A stretch of 64,000 nucleotides of DNA from Streptomyces zingiberis (GCF_012034935.1 NZ_JAATEN010000023.1:47955-111954), one strand, 5' to 3'. Positions 17,391 to 25,860 are shown, numbered from the stretch's first letter. A program made the numbers and translations. Notes: generated by a model from the sequence alone, not told the origin.

Positions 17391-17410
17391 GCGGTAAGAG
17401 CGGGGCCTTG

Positions 17411-18277
17411 CTACGGTGATCGTCGTGTGTGCCGCACCTCCGGCGGTGCGGTGGCGATGCCGTGCCGAGGGACGGCGCCTGTTGGGCGGGCCGCGAGGTG
17501 AGCGGCGCTGGCGTCGAGGTCCTGCTGGATACCGAGGAGCCGGTGAGCGATCAGCTCCAGGCGGTGCGCCGTGCCGGGGCTGCCGGCACCCGGCTGGCGT
17601 GCGAGTCGGTGCGCGGTGTGCTCGATGAGGCCGCGCACGGTGGCCAGCGGCCCGGACTGCTCGTCGGCGAGCTGCGCCAGGACCGTCGCGAGCTGAGTCG
17701 ATGCGGTCGGGACGGGCCGGGCGACGGCCTGGCGCTCAGGGGCTGTGCGTACGGGGGTGAGGTGCAGCTCGTTCTCGATGCGGCGGGCTTCATCCGAGAG
17801 CCGTCGGAGCAGGCTGGCGGGCTGCGACTGCCAGGTGCCGTCGAGCCGGATCAGGTTGGCGATCAGGTCGAGACGGCCGGGCTGGGCCTGGACGCCGATC
17901 CAGCGGCAGCCGCTCTCGTCGCCGGGGATCTCGATTCCGGCGGCACGGGCGAGGCGGTGGGCGGCTTCAGTCCACTCCGGACCGGTCAGATCACGGTCGT
18001 CGGGGTGGAGACGGACGTCGAGGTGGAAGATCGCCCGCCGATCGCCCTGCGGGCCGGTGGCGAACGGGTGCTCCACCAGCGGGTCGTCGAGGTGCTCGGC
18101 CCACTGGGCGGACGACCAGACCGTCTGTTCGTCGTCCAGGGTGTAAAACTCCAGGCCAGGCCAGTAGGCGACGACGGTGTGTTCGGTCAGGCCCTCCTCC
18201 GCCGACACGTTCCGGTTCAGGGCCTGGCTGAGCGGGTGCTGGGCGGAGATGCTGCGCTCGTTGACGCGTGGGATCAC
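17411..18277 (-). CDS. Relaxase-like protein lacking the catalytic residues
   Basis: The 288-residue protein aligns with the true relaxase at 60.8-62.5 kb through its N-terminal nuclease domain. Shared are the MIP(R/S)VN start, FHLDVR against WHTSVR, an EW-x-E helix, and GCRWIGV against GCRWAAV, then the helix ENELHL against EKELGL. The metal-binding stretch HADDHIHIV of the relaxase is QAQPGRLDLI here (130-139), and the N-terminal tyrosines are missing, so nicking activity is very unlikely. It may bind oriT or the relaxosome and regulate transfer. The GTG start overlaps a 59-codon gene, mirroring the mobC-relaxase arrangement. The C-terminus is helical. Confidence 0.75.
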   Translation of the reverse strand: MIPRVNERSISAQHPLSQALNRNVSAEEGLTEHTVVAYWPGLEFYTLDDEQTVWSSAQWAEHLDDPLVEHPFATGPQGDRRAIFHLDVRLHPDDRDLTGPEWTEAAHRLARAAGIEIPGDESGCRWIGVQAQPGRLDLIANLIRLDGTWQSQPASLLRRLSDEARRIENELHLTPVRTAPERQAVARPVPTASTQLATVLAQLADEQSGPLATVRGLIEHTAHRLARQPGAGSPGTAHRLELIAHRLLGIQQDLDASAAHLAARPTGAVPRHGIATAPPEVRHTRRSP

Positions 18278-18453
18278 GTCGGTGTGCCTCCGCTGGTTCG
18301 TGAGGACAGCGGCAGCTCGCTTGCGGAGGCGATCAGGGAAGGCTCGCGCACCAGGTCCGTGTGCACAGAGGCATCACCCGGCGTCAGGGTGGCCCGGTTC
18401 CGGGTGCCAAGGAGGGCCAGGGCGCGGGCGGGGCGGCGGACGGGAAGGGTCAC
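18274..18453 (-). CDS. Small protein coupled to the relaxase-like gene
   Basis: GTG 18453 overlaps the upstream stop (GTGA), and this frame's own stop overlaps the GTG of the relaxase-like gene. The 59 residues (MTLPVRRPARALALLGTRNR, then ATLTPGD) have strong GC in the third codon position. It occupies the position mobC takes before the true relaxase, but is too short and dissimilar to call MobC. It may serve mainly to couple translation. Confidence 0.52.
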   Translation of the reverse strand: MTLPVRRPARALALLGTRNRATLTPGDASVHTDLVREPSLIASASELPLSSRTSGGTPT

Positions 18454-18887
18454 CGGCCGTCCCGGGCGTCGTTGACGTGCACGAGCTGGCCGAGGGCCGT
18501 GGTGGTGTACCAGCCGCAGTCGATCAGCTGCTCGCGGGAGGCGTATTTCGGCAGGAGGTAGTCCTCCATGGCGCGCAGGTAGATCAGGCAGTCCGGGCAC
18601 CGGCGCTTCAGGTGGACCAGGTAGCGGGGGTGGGCGGTGAGGTAGGACTGCTGGCCGCCGGTCGCATCCCGCAGCCGCCATCCGTCCTCGTCGGTCGGGG
18701 TGTGCCATGAGGAGGCGACCACGCGCAGGGAATCTCCCCACAGTTCCCCGCCGGCCACGCCCTTGAGGACGACGACCTGCTCGCCGGCTTGGAAGTGCCG
18801 GTGGGTGATGTCCCGGGCGGGAGTGAGCGGATCGGGCGGCGGCGTGAGGGCCGGAGTCGGCGGAGGGGTCCAAGAGGGCGGGAGCAT
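18450..18887 (-). CDS. Hypothetical protein with CxxC motif
   Basis: ATG 18887 follows AAGGA at good spacing, giving 145 residues. After a Pro-rich start there is a beta-rich segment (GEQVVVLKGVAGGELWGDSL) and then RRCPDCLIYLRAMEDYLLP, a CxxC that could bind zinc or act in redox. It heads the small operon that contains the relaxase-like gene. A shared operator-like element lies about 55 bp upstream of its start, so it is probably the first gene of that transcript. Confidence 0.62.
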   Translation of the reverse strand: MLPPSWTPPPTPALTPPPDPLTPARDITHRHFQAGEQVVVLKGVAGGELWGDSLRVVASSWHTPTDEDGWRLRDATGGQQSYLTAHPRYLVHLKRRCPDCLIYLRAMEDYLLPKYASREQLIDCGWYTTTALGQLVHVNDARDGR

Positions 18888-18940
18888 GCAGGTCCTTCCA
18901 CGCGGTGCGGGGTGGCGGTGGGAGGATCAATGGTCCGCAG

Positions 18941-18979
18941 GATCGCCGGTTTGGCTAACCGGCGATCACCGGCTATGTT
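18941..18979 (-). promoter_or_regulatory. Shared operator-like inverted repeat, copy 1
   Basis: The arms CGCCGGTT and AACCGGCG (18944-18964) flank a 5-base spacer. On the minus strand they are preceded by AACATAGCCGG. An almost identical 36-base element stands before the SH3 gene at 42.94-42.98 kb in the same orientation relative to its gene. Half-sites resembling it also form the inner arms of the 39.2-kb palindrome. This looks like a binding site for a regulator carried by the element. Confidence 0.6.
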
Positions 18980-18989
18980 CCCGCCGTCG

Positions 18990-19490
18990 TCAGCGGTACG
19001 GGTTCTCCGTTGCGCGGTCGGACTCGCTGGCGGCGTCGAGGAGTTCGACCAGGTCAGAGCCCTCTGCATCCCTCTGGTCGATCCACCACCCCGCTCTCGT
19101 GATGGTGCGGGCCTTCTCTTCCAGCTCCGCCCAGTCCGCCTCGCTCCAGGTGCCTTCGATGGCAAGGGCGGTGTGTGCGGCGGTCATCAGCTGGTGGCGG
19201 GAGCGCTCGCCCCACTCCAGCGCCCTCTCGGGCCCTTCCAGTGGCGGCATGTCGAACTTTTCGGCCCACTCGGCCGCGGCTTGCTGCTCCTCGGCGCGCT
19301 TGGCCGCGAGCCACTGCTCCTTGGACTCGGTGTCGGCGTCGCGAGCGGCCTTCCAGCAGTCAGAGCATTCCCGTCCAGCGAGCCAGCGGGCGAACCCCGC
19401 ACGCCGGTCGGCCGGGCGGTCGGACAGGTCATGGACGACCTCATGGCCGCAAGGAGCATGCTCGATCGTCCATCTCGTACGGACTGCCAT
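18990..19490 (-). CDS. Putative zinc-binding hypothetical protein
   Basis: ATG 19490 follows GAGGAG by about 9 bases; the longer open frame upstream is not coding-like. The 166-residue protein has CGHEVVHDL near residue 15 and ECSDCW near 46, a plausible C-x-H...C-x-x-C zinc site. Charged helices follow (LAAKRAEEQQAAAEWAEKFD) and a Trp-rich segment. It lies just before the operator-like element at 18.94 kb, so it probably ends a transcript. Function unknown. Confidence 0.65.
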   Translation of the reverse strand: MAVRTRWTIEHAPCGHEVVHDLSDRPADRRAGFARWLAGRECSDCWKAARDADTESKEQWLAAKRAEEQQAAAEWAEKFDMPPLEGPERALEWGERSRHQLMTAAHTALAIEGTWSEADWAELEEKARTITRAGWWIDQRDAEGSDLVELLDAASESDRATENPYR

Positions 19491-19542
19491 GGTTTGGATC
19501 TCCTCAAGTAGGTGGTCGTGCAGTCGGGTTGGGGTCGTGGCT

Positions 19543-20707
19543 CTAGCGGTGGCGCGCGGGCGACGAGCCACGGGCGGGAGGCGCTGGAGGCGTTGTGTCC
19601 AGGGCCGGGCGCGGGCGGACCTGTGGCCTGGGAGTGCGATGGGGCGGCAGGACGGCGACACTCGCGCCGAGGTCCTCGGCCGCCTCGTGCACTTCGCGGG
19701 TGAGGAAGTCGAGGTGCCGGCCGAGCGCGGCGAGCCGGGCGGCGACCTGCTGGCCCCGCACGGTTTCCAGGGCCTGGGCGAACTGGCCTGCGGCCTCCAA
19801 CAGTTCCTGGAGGCGGACCAGCGGGCCCGCGTTGTAGCCGTTCTGGGTGGCGCTGAGCAGGACCTCGGCAACGTCACCTGCCGCCCGGGCTTCGATGACG
19901 TCCCGGATCAGTTCCTGCAACGACACCTCAGGCGGGGCCTCCGGGCGGTTGAACCGGGAGACCTCCGGCCGCAGCACGCCAGGCGGGACCGCGCACGGCA
20001 GTGCCTGCCCGGCGATGTATTCGTTGGCGTAGTGCCCGATCACCTGCCAGCCCGGCGCGTCGGGATCGCCAGCCAGAGCGATCACAGTCGAGGTGTCGTC
20101 CTCGATCAGGTAGGCGAGCGTGATGAGTCGGCCGTCGGCGGCGTACCACGACTCGATCAGATCCAGCTCGCCCCGCCGCTGGGCCGCGTGGGCCATGGCG
20201 GTCCACATCTGCTGTTCCTCGTCGGTCAGCGGCATTTCGCGCTGCTGGTGCTGATCGGCGAGGTCGGTGGCGAGGTAGCTGTACTCCGCCCAGAAGGCGA
20301 GGTGCGGCCACACGGCCGTGTGCTGCTCACGCTCGGCGGTAGAGCCGGGTGCGGCGGGCTGGTCCAGGACCTTCGCAATCTCTTTGTGGGAGGTGGCGAG
20401 TCTGTCGAGCAGGCTCCGCCACGCGGCTGCGTGGCGGGCGGGCGGCAGCGCGTCGAGGGAGCGGCGGGCAGCGGCGAGGAGTTCGCCTGCGTGCGGGAGC
20501 AGGTAGGTGGCGTACGCCTGGAGGGCTGCCTGGTCGCGATGGGCGCGGGCTGCTGCGGCGGCGCGGTGGTGGACGGTCTGCCCGTGGCGGTCCCGGGTGG
20601 CATCGAGCGCGGTCTCGACCTCACGGCCGATGCGAATCATACGAATCAAGGAAGTCCCGCGCCTTCCATGCCAGTTCGCGCCCGGTGGGAGTCGGGGTGT
20701 TGGGGAT
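19543..20707 (-). CDS. Hypothetical helical protein, ATC start and apparent frameshift
   Basis: The main frame (from ATG 20640) encodes about 365 residues including EVETALDATRDRHGQ and WTAMAHAAQRRGELDLIESW. A second frame just upstream, starting at ATC 20707 (6 bases after AGGAG), reads PTGRELAWKARDFLDSYDSH and stops at 20621. Removing one base near 20619-20624 joins them as SHRPEVETAL, giving 387 residues; the 1165-base span is one more than a multiple of three. The central part may be beta-rich (LAYLIEDDTSTVIALAGDPD). No family recognised. Confidence 0.58.
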
Positions 20708-20729
20708 CGGTTGCTCCTGGCGGTTGCGG

Positions 20730-21077
20730 TCAGTGGCGTGTCCGGCGTCCTGCCGGCGGTGCCTGTGCGGTCATCGCCGGCCGGTGCGTCGGGGCGGACG
20801 GGGCGGACTGGCCGGGGCGCGAGACGCGCAGGTCGGGGTCGAGGTGAACCGAGTAGCGGGCGGCCATCAGCATCTCGGCGGCCCAGCTGGCGTGTTCGTT
20901 CTCCCAGGTGCGGCCGAGGTCGAAGGGCAGCCGGATCCACTGCCCGCGCAGCGTCGGATAGGTCTCGAAACCGGCGCGGGCCAGGATGCTCGCGGCGAAC
21001 GCGTCGTACGGTCCTTCGACTTCGACCTCGCCGCCTTCGCCCCGGGTGATGCGGATCGGCTCGCTGGTCATGTTCAC
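20730..21077 (-). CDS. Single-module alpha/beta hypothetical protein
   Basis: This 115-residue protein is essentially one copy of the recurring unit: strand GGEVEVEGPY, helix DAFAASILARAGFETYPTLR, strand GQWIRLPFDLG, helix ASWAAEMLMAARYSVHLDPD. A disordered tail follows. The GTG start overlaps the stop of the gene at 21.5 kb (GTGA). It is the clearest minimal example of the module. Confidence 0.65.
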   Translation of the reverse strand: MNMTSEPIRITRGEGGEVEVEGPYDAFAASILARAGFETYPTLRGQWIRLPFDLGRTWENEHASWAAEMLMAARYSVHLDPDLRVSRPGQSAPSAPTHRPAMTAQAPPAGRRTRH

Positions 21078-21502
21078 CGGCTCCGTCCTTGACCGGCAGT
21101 CGGCGCGTGGCTGGCGGTGGCAGGGGGTGCCGCCGGCGCGGCGTTGGCCAGGGCGGAGATGCGGGAGGGGCGAACGGTGGCGGCCTGCGCGATGCGGGAG
21201 CGCCGTTCAGCCAGGCTGTTGCTGGTCGTCGGCCGGGCAGGAGCCGATGCACGGGCGGGGTCGAGCGCGCTGTCGTCCCGCACGCGGTAGCCGAGGCTGC
21301 GCAGGTCGTGGGCGGCTTGGCGGGTACGGCGCAGCCCGTCGCGTTCCGGCTCGGTGAGCCGGTACAGGCCCGGCGAGAAGGGGACGGGCTCGAACTGCTC
21401 GCGCAGGAGGAACCATTCGGCGAGGTGGGGGGTGAAGTTCGCGTCGGCGGAGGCGACGAAGCCGTGTTCGGGATGGGCGCGGAAGTGGAAGTGGTCGGAC
21501 AG
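21074..21502 (-). CDS. Alpha/beta-module protein, CTG start
   Basis: The only ATG/GTG/TTG in frame (GTG 21283) would remove the whole module. CTG at 21502, 7 bases after AAGGA, gives 142 residues starting SDHFHFRAHPEHGFVASADA. It continues with EWFLLREQFEPVPFSPGLYR, then AAHDLRSLGYRV. The pattern Y-x-L, helix, GY-x-V matches the module found next door. The basic C-terminus is rich in Ala and Thr. Function unknown. Confidence 0.6.
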   Translation of the reverse strand: MSDHFHFRAHPEHGFVASADANFTPHLAEWFLLREQFEPVPFSPGLYRLTEPERDGLRRTRQAAHDLRSLGYRVRDDSALDPARASAPARPTTSNSLAERRSRIAQAATVRPSRISALANAAPAAPPATASHAPTAGQGRSR

Positions 21503-21519
21503 AGAGAGATCCTTATCGG

Positions 21520-22053
21520 TCAGTGGCGGTTCGGCTGCCGTGGCTGCTGGACGGCAGCCGGCTGGGTTCGCAGGCCGGTCGTTCGCGGTGTGGACGGCCC
21601 AGGCGGTGCCGGTGTGGAGGTCGCGCGCAGGGCGGCGGCGGTGTGCCGCAGACGGGCGCGGGCCGCGACGTATTTCTCGGCCGTCATGATCCGCAGGACT
21701 TCAGGGTCGTTACGCAGAGGCGAGTGGGCGAGGTCCTCCACGGCCTCGCGCTGGAAGCCGGTCGTGGCGTAGGCCAGGGCCTCGGCGAGTGCGTCCAGAG
21801 CTCGCGCGATACCTGCGGCGGCCCAGGCGAGCCGGGTGAGGGTGGCGCGTTCGGGCGGGTAGACCGTCTGCGGTGTGGTGAACCGTTCCTGCGCGCGTTC
21901 GATGGCGTACTGCAGATGGTGGGCCAGCACGCCGATGTCGTCGGTGAGCGTGACCAGGTCGACGGCATCGGGGCCGCTGGGGAATTGGGCGGCCAGCTCA
22001 TCCAGACGCCGGGCCAAGTGATCGAGCGTTGCCGGGGTGACGGAGGACGACAT
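21520..22053 (-). CDS. Helical hypothetical protein
   Basis: ATG 22053 overlaps the glycosyltransferase stop (TGATG). The 177 residues are almost entirely helical: ATLDHLARRLDELAAQF, TDDIGVLAHHLQYAIERAQE, AAGIARALDALAEALAYA. A four-helix bundle is likely. It resembles the products at 25.9-26.4 and 28.3-28.8 kb in layout. Function unknown. Confidence 0.63.
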   Translation of the reverse strand: MSSSVTPATLDHLARRLDELAAQFPSGPDAVDLVTLTDDIGVLAHHLQYAIERAQERFTTPQTVYPPERATLTRLAWAAAGIARALDALAEALAYATTGFQREAVEDLAHSPLRNDPEVLRIMTAEKYVAARARLRHTAAALRATSTPAPPGPSTPRTTGLRTQPAAVQQPRQPNRH

Positions 22054-22826
22054 CAGACCACCCCGGCCGCATCGCTCGTCTCCCGGGCACAGAGGGCGGC
22101 TCGCAGGCTGCGTCCGTAGTTCCACGCATGGCACCGAGCCTGCGGCTCCAGGACGTCATAGGCGTCCTGGCGGGTCATCTGGCCGGGGTGTTTGCGGTAC
22201 CGGTAGACCGGCAGGCGAAGCAGGATCCCAGGGGCGAGGCTGGTGACGCCGACGGCGGCCATGTAATCCTCGCCCTGGACCAGGCCACCCATCGGCGCCG
22301 CGCGCACGAGGTCGGTGCGGGCCAGGAGGGTGGTCGGCCCGATGGGGATGGTGTCGGACGGGGACTTCCAGTACGTCCACACGTCGCCGGCCTCGTGCCG
22401 GCCGGGCGGTGTCGGGCAGCGCCACAGCGTTGTCGTTCCGTCCGGGTGGAGGTCCTGGCTGTATCCGGCACACCAGCCCACCCCGGTCGCTTCCAGGGTG
22501 TGCAGCCGTACGGCCATGGCGTCGTCGGTGAACTCGTCATCGTCATCGGCCCAGTTGACGTAACGGGTGCGGACCTCGTTCAGGGCGATGTTGCGGGCGC
22601 AGGCCGCGCCGACCGGGCGGGGCAGCACGAGGGTGCGGACACGCGGGTCACCCGCGAGCGGCGCGGGCAGAAGCTCGGGATCGGCGCCGTCGATGGCGAT
22701 CACGGCTTCCCAGGGCACGCTCTGCCGGGTGAGGCTGGCGTGCATGGATTCCAGGTAGCCGAGCCGGTCCTCGCGCAGGCGGGTGGCGATGACGACCGTG
22801 ATCAGGGGCGGTGCGGGAGTGGGCAG
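22053..22826 (-). CDS. Family 2-like glycosyltransferase, CTG start
   Basis: GT-A enzymes need an N-terminal strand such as PLITVVIATRLREDRL, which here lies upstream of the first ATG (22745). No ATG/GTG/TTG precedes it, but CTG 22826 stands 7 bases after GGAGG, giving 257 residues. The nucleotide-sugar site shows AIDGADPE and the metal-binding run NWADDDDEF (DxD type). C-terminal GEDYMAA could hold the catalytic acidic residue. It would transfer a sugar to an unknown acceptor. It is an isolated glycosyltransferase among unknown genes, so perhaps it modifies a surface or DNA component. Confidence 0.75.
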   Translation of the reverse strand: MPTPAPPLITVVIATRLREDRLGYLESMHASLTRQSVPWEAVIAIDGADPELLPAPLAGDPRVRTLVLPRPVGAACARNIALNEVRTRYVNWADDDDEFTDDAMAVRLHTLEATGVGWCAGYSQDLHPDGTTTLWRCPTPPGRHEAGDVWTYWKSPSDTIPIGPTTLLARTDLVRAAPMGGLVQGEDYMAAVGVTSLAPGILLRLPVYRYRKHPGQMTRQDAYDVLEPQARCHAWNYGRSLRAALCARETSDAAGVV

Positions 22827-22859
22827 GGCAATTCCTCCGGGAAGGCAGGCGAGGAGCGT

Positions 22860-23447
22860 TTAGCGGCGAGCGGCGGGGCGGGCCGGGGAGCCGATCGCTG
22901 GGCGCGTGGTGGGGCTGGCCTGGGGCGGGGCGGCGCGCACGGGAGTGAGGACGGGGGCTGGTGCGGTGGAGGACCAGTGCGCGGGGCTGTCGCTGAAGAC
23001 AGTGCGCGGGTCGGTGTTCCAGACCACGACCAAACCGGCGTCCTCGTGGAGCAGGCTGATCACTTCCATTCCCTGCGGGCGCAGAACGTAGCCCCACTGC
23101 AGGTCCTGCTCGCTGGCGGTCGCATCGGTGACCGTCATCCGTACCGGCGGGGAGCCGTCCGAAGTGATCAGGTTGTCCAGGCTGCGGCTGGGCCAGTGTT
23201 CGCCGCCGGTCAGCGCGGCGACGAGCGCGGGCGGGGCGCCGTCGAGGAGATCGGTGCCCAGCTCCTCCCAGCCGACGGCGACATCGTCCATGAGAAACCG
23301 GGACATGGCTTCCAGGTCGCGGCGGAAGCGGTGCTGGAACGCGGCCAGGAGCAGGGGCAGGTGATGGCTCGGCACGCCGTCGAGATGGACGTGGATGCCG
23401 CTGTAGCCCCCTTCGGTGGGGCGGGCGACGAAAGAGCGGGTCGACAA
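22860..23447 (-). CDS. Hypothetical protein, recurrent on Streptomyces elements
   Basis: TTG 23447 lies 7-8 bases after GGGAG, giving 195 residues. Characteristic stretches are GGYSGIHVHLDGVPSHHLPL, AMSRFLMDDVAVGWEELG, GGEHWPSRSLDNLI and LQWGYVLRPQGMEVISLL. I recall similar proteins in Streptomyces plasmids, all without assigned function. The mixture of strands and conserved aromatic residues suggests a globular enzyme-like or ligand-binding fold. The tail is Pro/Ala-rich. Confidence 0.68.
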   Translation of the reverse strand: MSTRSFVARPTEGGYSGIHVHLDGVPSHHLPLLLAAFQHRFRRDLEAMSRFLMDDVAVGWEELGTDLLDGAPPALVAALTGGEHWPSRSLDNLITSDGSPPVRMTVTDATASEQDLQWGYVLRPQGMEVISLLHEDAGLVVVWNTDPRTVFSDSPAHWSSTAPAPVLTPVRAAPPQASPTTRPAIGSPARPAARR

Positions 23448-23498
23448 GGCGGGTCTCCCAGTGGGCACGGGCGGATGCGGCGGGGTGTTCGCTGAGAC

Positions 23499-24035
23499 TC
23501 AGGGACGCCGACGGGTGAGGTGCGGACCACCGGTGTCGGGGGCGCGGCCGTGCTCTGCTGCCAGCACTGACAGGGGTACCGCGCCGGCCAGTGGGTCGTC
23601 GGGCGTGGTGACGGCGTGCAGGGCCCGGTTGAGACTGCGCAGGGCGGCGGAGTGCCCGAGCGTCGCGTTCAGCCGGCTCTCCACCGGCTCGCCTCCCCTG
23701 GGGTGGGAGGTGAGCCGGTGGGCGTCGGCAAGACCGGTCACGGCCGTGCTCAGGTGCGAGGCGGCGCGGCTGCTGTGCGCGAGCGCGGCGGCCAGACGGG
23801 ACAGGTACTGACGTCCGACGTCGGTGCCGGCCAGGGAACTCTCGGCAGTCTGGCGCAGGTCGGAGACAAGACCGGAGGTCAGGTTGTGTACGGCGACGAG
23901 CTGGTCGAGCACGGGCACCAAGCCCGCCTGGGCAGTGCCTACCTCCGGCAGGACCACAAGCCCGGCAGTCTCCTTTACACGGCGCTGCCACAGACGCAGG
24001 CGTGCGGACACGAAGTCGGCGTGGGGACGGCTCAT
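23499..24035 (-). CDS. Helical hypothetical protein
   Basis: ATG 24035 overlaps the stop of the upstream paralogue gene (ATGA). The 178-residue protein is helical (FVSARLRLWQRRVKETAG, LVPVLDQLVAVHNLTSGLVS, LSRLAAALAHSSRAASHLST). A frame extending further upstream was rejected because it overlaps a better gene. Function unknown; it is coupled to member 2 of the three-gene family, which suggests a joint role. Confidence 0.62.
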   Translation of the reverse strand: MSRPHADFVSARLRLWQRRVKETAGLVVLPEVGTAQAGLVPVLDQLVAVHNLTSGLVSDLRQTAESSLAGTDVGRQYLSRLAAALAHSSRAASHLSTAVTGLADAHRLTSHPRGGEPVESRLNATLGHSAALRSLNRALHAVTTPDDPLAGAVPLSVLAAEHGRAPDTGGPHLTRRRP

Positions 24036-24763
24036 CGGCTCGGCCCCTTCGGCAGATTCGCCGTCGCGACGGGCTCGGTCGAGGGGGCGCCGAGGGCGAG
24101 GCTGGACCGTACGGACACGTGGAAGCCCAGGTGCCGGAGGCGTTCGAGGCTCTTGATCAGCTGGCGGCGGCTCTGCGCCTCGGTGAGGGTGTCCGGCAGG
24201 TGGCATTCGCCCGTGGCGGCATCGAGCAGGAAGCCGTCCCGCGCCAGCAGCTCGGTCAGAGCACGGATGTACGTGGTGCGGATGCGCGGACGGCGCTCGG
24301 TGTCGAAGGAGACCCGTACCTGAAGGTGGCCGGGGCTGGCCGCGCGCAGTGCGGGCGGCGAGGCGAAGCGGTACTCCAACAGCATCCGCCGGCGCACCGC
24401 CGCTGCGGCCCGGACGGGATCGGCAGGCACCGCGATGCCGCGGGGACCGGGCAGGCCCATCACGTGCTCCTGCTGGCAGCCGGCGGGCAGCATCGGCAGC
24501 ACAAGGAACTGGTCGGCTCGGTGCGGCCGGGTCAGGACGTACAGCTGCAGGCCGTAGGGGGAGGTGAGCACGCACCGCTGGACATCGGCTGCGTCGAAAG
24601 CGGTGTACGCCAGCGGGCCGCTGTGCCAGATCCGGTGGCTGCCGGCCTCCTGCGCCACGAGGCTGGTGGGTTCTCCAGCCTGCCAGCGGCCAGGCAGGTG
24701 CTCGGCGAGCGAGGCGGCGAAGCCTGACACGGGCGGGGGCGGTTGCTGATGCGCGTGGCTCAT
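24032..24763 (-). CDS. Member 2 of the three-gene paralogous family
   Basis: A 243-residue protein starting at ATG 24763. The N-terminal half shows FAASLAEHLPGRW, then LYVLTRPHRADQFLVLPM and PRGIAVPADPVRAAAAV, as in the genes at 16.3 and 26.4 kb. The C-terminal part has the alpha/beta module (LLARDGFLLDAATGECHLPD, then ERLRHLGFHV). It starts just beyond the stop of the lipoprotein gene and is coupled to a helical protein downstream. Function unknown. Confidence 0.68.
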   Translation of the reverse strand: MSHAHQQPPPPVSGFAASLAEHLPGRWQAGEPTSLVAQEAGSHRIWHSGPLAYTAFDAADVQRCVLTSPYGLQLYVLTRPHRADQFLVLPMLPAGCQQEHVMGLPGPRGIAVPADPVRAAAAVRRRMLLEYRFASPPALRAASPGHLQVRVSFDTERRPRIRTTYIRALTELLARDGFLLDAATGECHLPDTLTEAQSRRQLIKSLERLRHLGFHVSVRSSLALGAPSTEPVATANLPKGPSR

Positions 24764-24765
24764 GC

Positions 24766-25833
24766 TCACGCTGCCGAGGAAGTGGACAGGCCCTCGGCAG
24801 CGGTGCGGCGGCAGGTGTAGCCGATCAGCTTCGACTTGTCCGGCGTGGTCGGGACAGTGGCGACGTCGGAGCAAGTGAAGGTGTAGGTGAAGTACGGACT
24901 CGGCTTGTCCCCCAGCCAGGCCCGGTCGTCCTTGTCCGGCACGATCTGCAGCCCGGAATGGGCGACAGCATCGCGCTGGGTGTGCGTGTGCGCGAAGACG
25001 ACCAGGGCTCCACCGTCGGCGGTCCTGAGAGCGTAGCTGCCGGTGAACTCGGTGGCGGCGGCGGAGAACTGGGTGGTGCCGCGGCTGCCGAACTTGTGGA
25101 GGGTGTCGTCATGGACCTTGATCTGCCGGGTGGACGTCTTTGTCGTGGTGAAGACTTTTTTGCCGGTCAGGTCGCCTCCGGTGGCGAAGTTGTCCAGGAC
25201 AGCGTCACGCAGGACGTCGACCGGGGCGGCCACGTTCTTGGTGGAGGTGGCGTCGACCGCGGTGGCGTAGCCGTCGGCGTCCAGGGCGATCTTGGGCAGC
25301 TGCTTCTTGTCGTCGAGGTCGACGGCGGCGACCATCTCCCACCGCCTTGTTGTCGCCTGCTCGGCCATGACCAGGACGCGGGCGTACTTGTCGTTCTTCC
25401 CGCTGTAGGTGACGGCGGCGAACCAGCGTTGCTGCCTGGCGGTGAAGCGGGGGATGTAGACGTCGGTGGAGGCAAGGTCGTACGACCACGGCTTGTACTT
25501 TTTGCGGTCGGCCTTGGGCAGGCCCTCGTCCTGCTCGTAGTCCGCGACCGACATCGCATACAGCGGGCCGTCCTCAATGGTGTCGAGGAGCTTGCGCTTG
25601 TTGTGCGAGTTGGCCTCGTTGTTGATCTTGGAATAGTGGGCGATCTGGGCGAGGGCCTCCTTCTTCGTCAGAGCCGGCTCGGCGGTCGGCGCGGGGGAAG
25701 CGGTACGTGTGACCCGAGCCGTGGCGTCGTTGTCGGCGCTGCCGGGAGCGCCGCAGGCGGACACGGTCAGCGCGACGGACGCGGCGGCGGTGAGCAGGAG
25801 GGCGGTACGGCGGGCGGAAATGTGCAGGGGGAT
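24766..25833 (-). CDS. Secreted lipoprotein, ATC start
   Basis: The conventional start (GTG 25764) would leave VSACG at the N-terminus with no signal peptide. In frame upstream, ATC 25833 lies 7 bases after GGAG and yields MPLHISARRTALLLTAAASV, then ALTVSAC: charged n-region, hydrophobic core and lipobox VSAC. The mature protein of about 325 residues (KKEALAQIAHYSKINNEANS, RVLVMAEQATTRRWEMVAAV) should be anchored outside the membrane. Its fold is not recognised. On a conjugative element it may serve mating contact or exclusion, which is inference. Confidence 0.75.
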   Translation of the reverse strand: MPLHISARRTALLLTAAASVALTVSACGAPGSADNDATARVTRTASPAPTAEPALTKKEALAQIAHYSKINNEANSHNKRKLLDTIEDGPLYAMSVADYEQDEGLPKADRKKYKPWSYDLASTDVYIPRFTARQQRWFAAVTYSGKNDKYARVLVMAEQATTRRWEMVAAVDLDDKKQLPKIALDADGYATAVDATSTKNVAAPVDVLRDAVLDNFATGGDLTGKKVFTTTKTSTRQIKVHDDTLHKFGSRGTTQFSAAATEFTGSYALRTADGGALVVFAHTHTQRDAVAHSGLQIVPDKDDRAWLGDKPSPYFTYTFTCSDVATVPTTPDKSKLIGYTCRRTAAEGLSTSSAA

Positions 25834-25860
25834 GACGGTTCTCCGAAGAATGCGGGTGGG

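Noticed and set aside
18941..18979. A rightward sigma-70 promoter (TTGGCT, 17 bases, TATGTT)
   Set aside because: The hexamers fit, but it would drive antisense transcription into leftward genes. The second copy at 42.94 kb shows the same orientation relative to its downstream gene, so an operator role on the opposite strand is more likely. An antisense promoter cannot be excluded.
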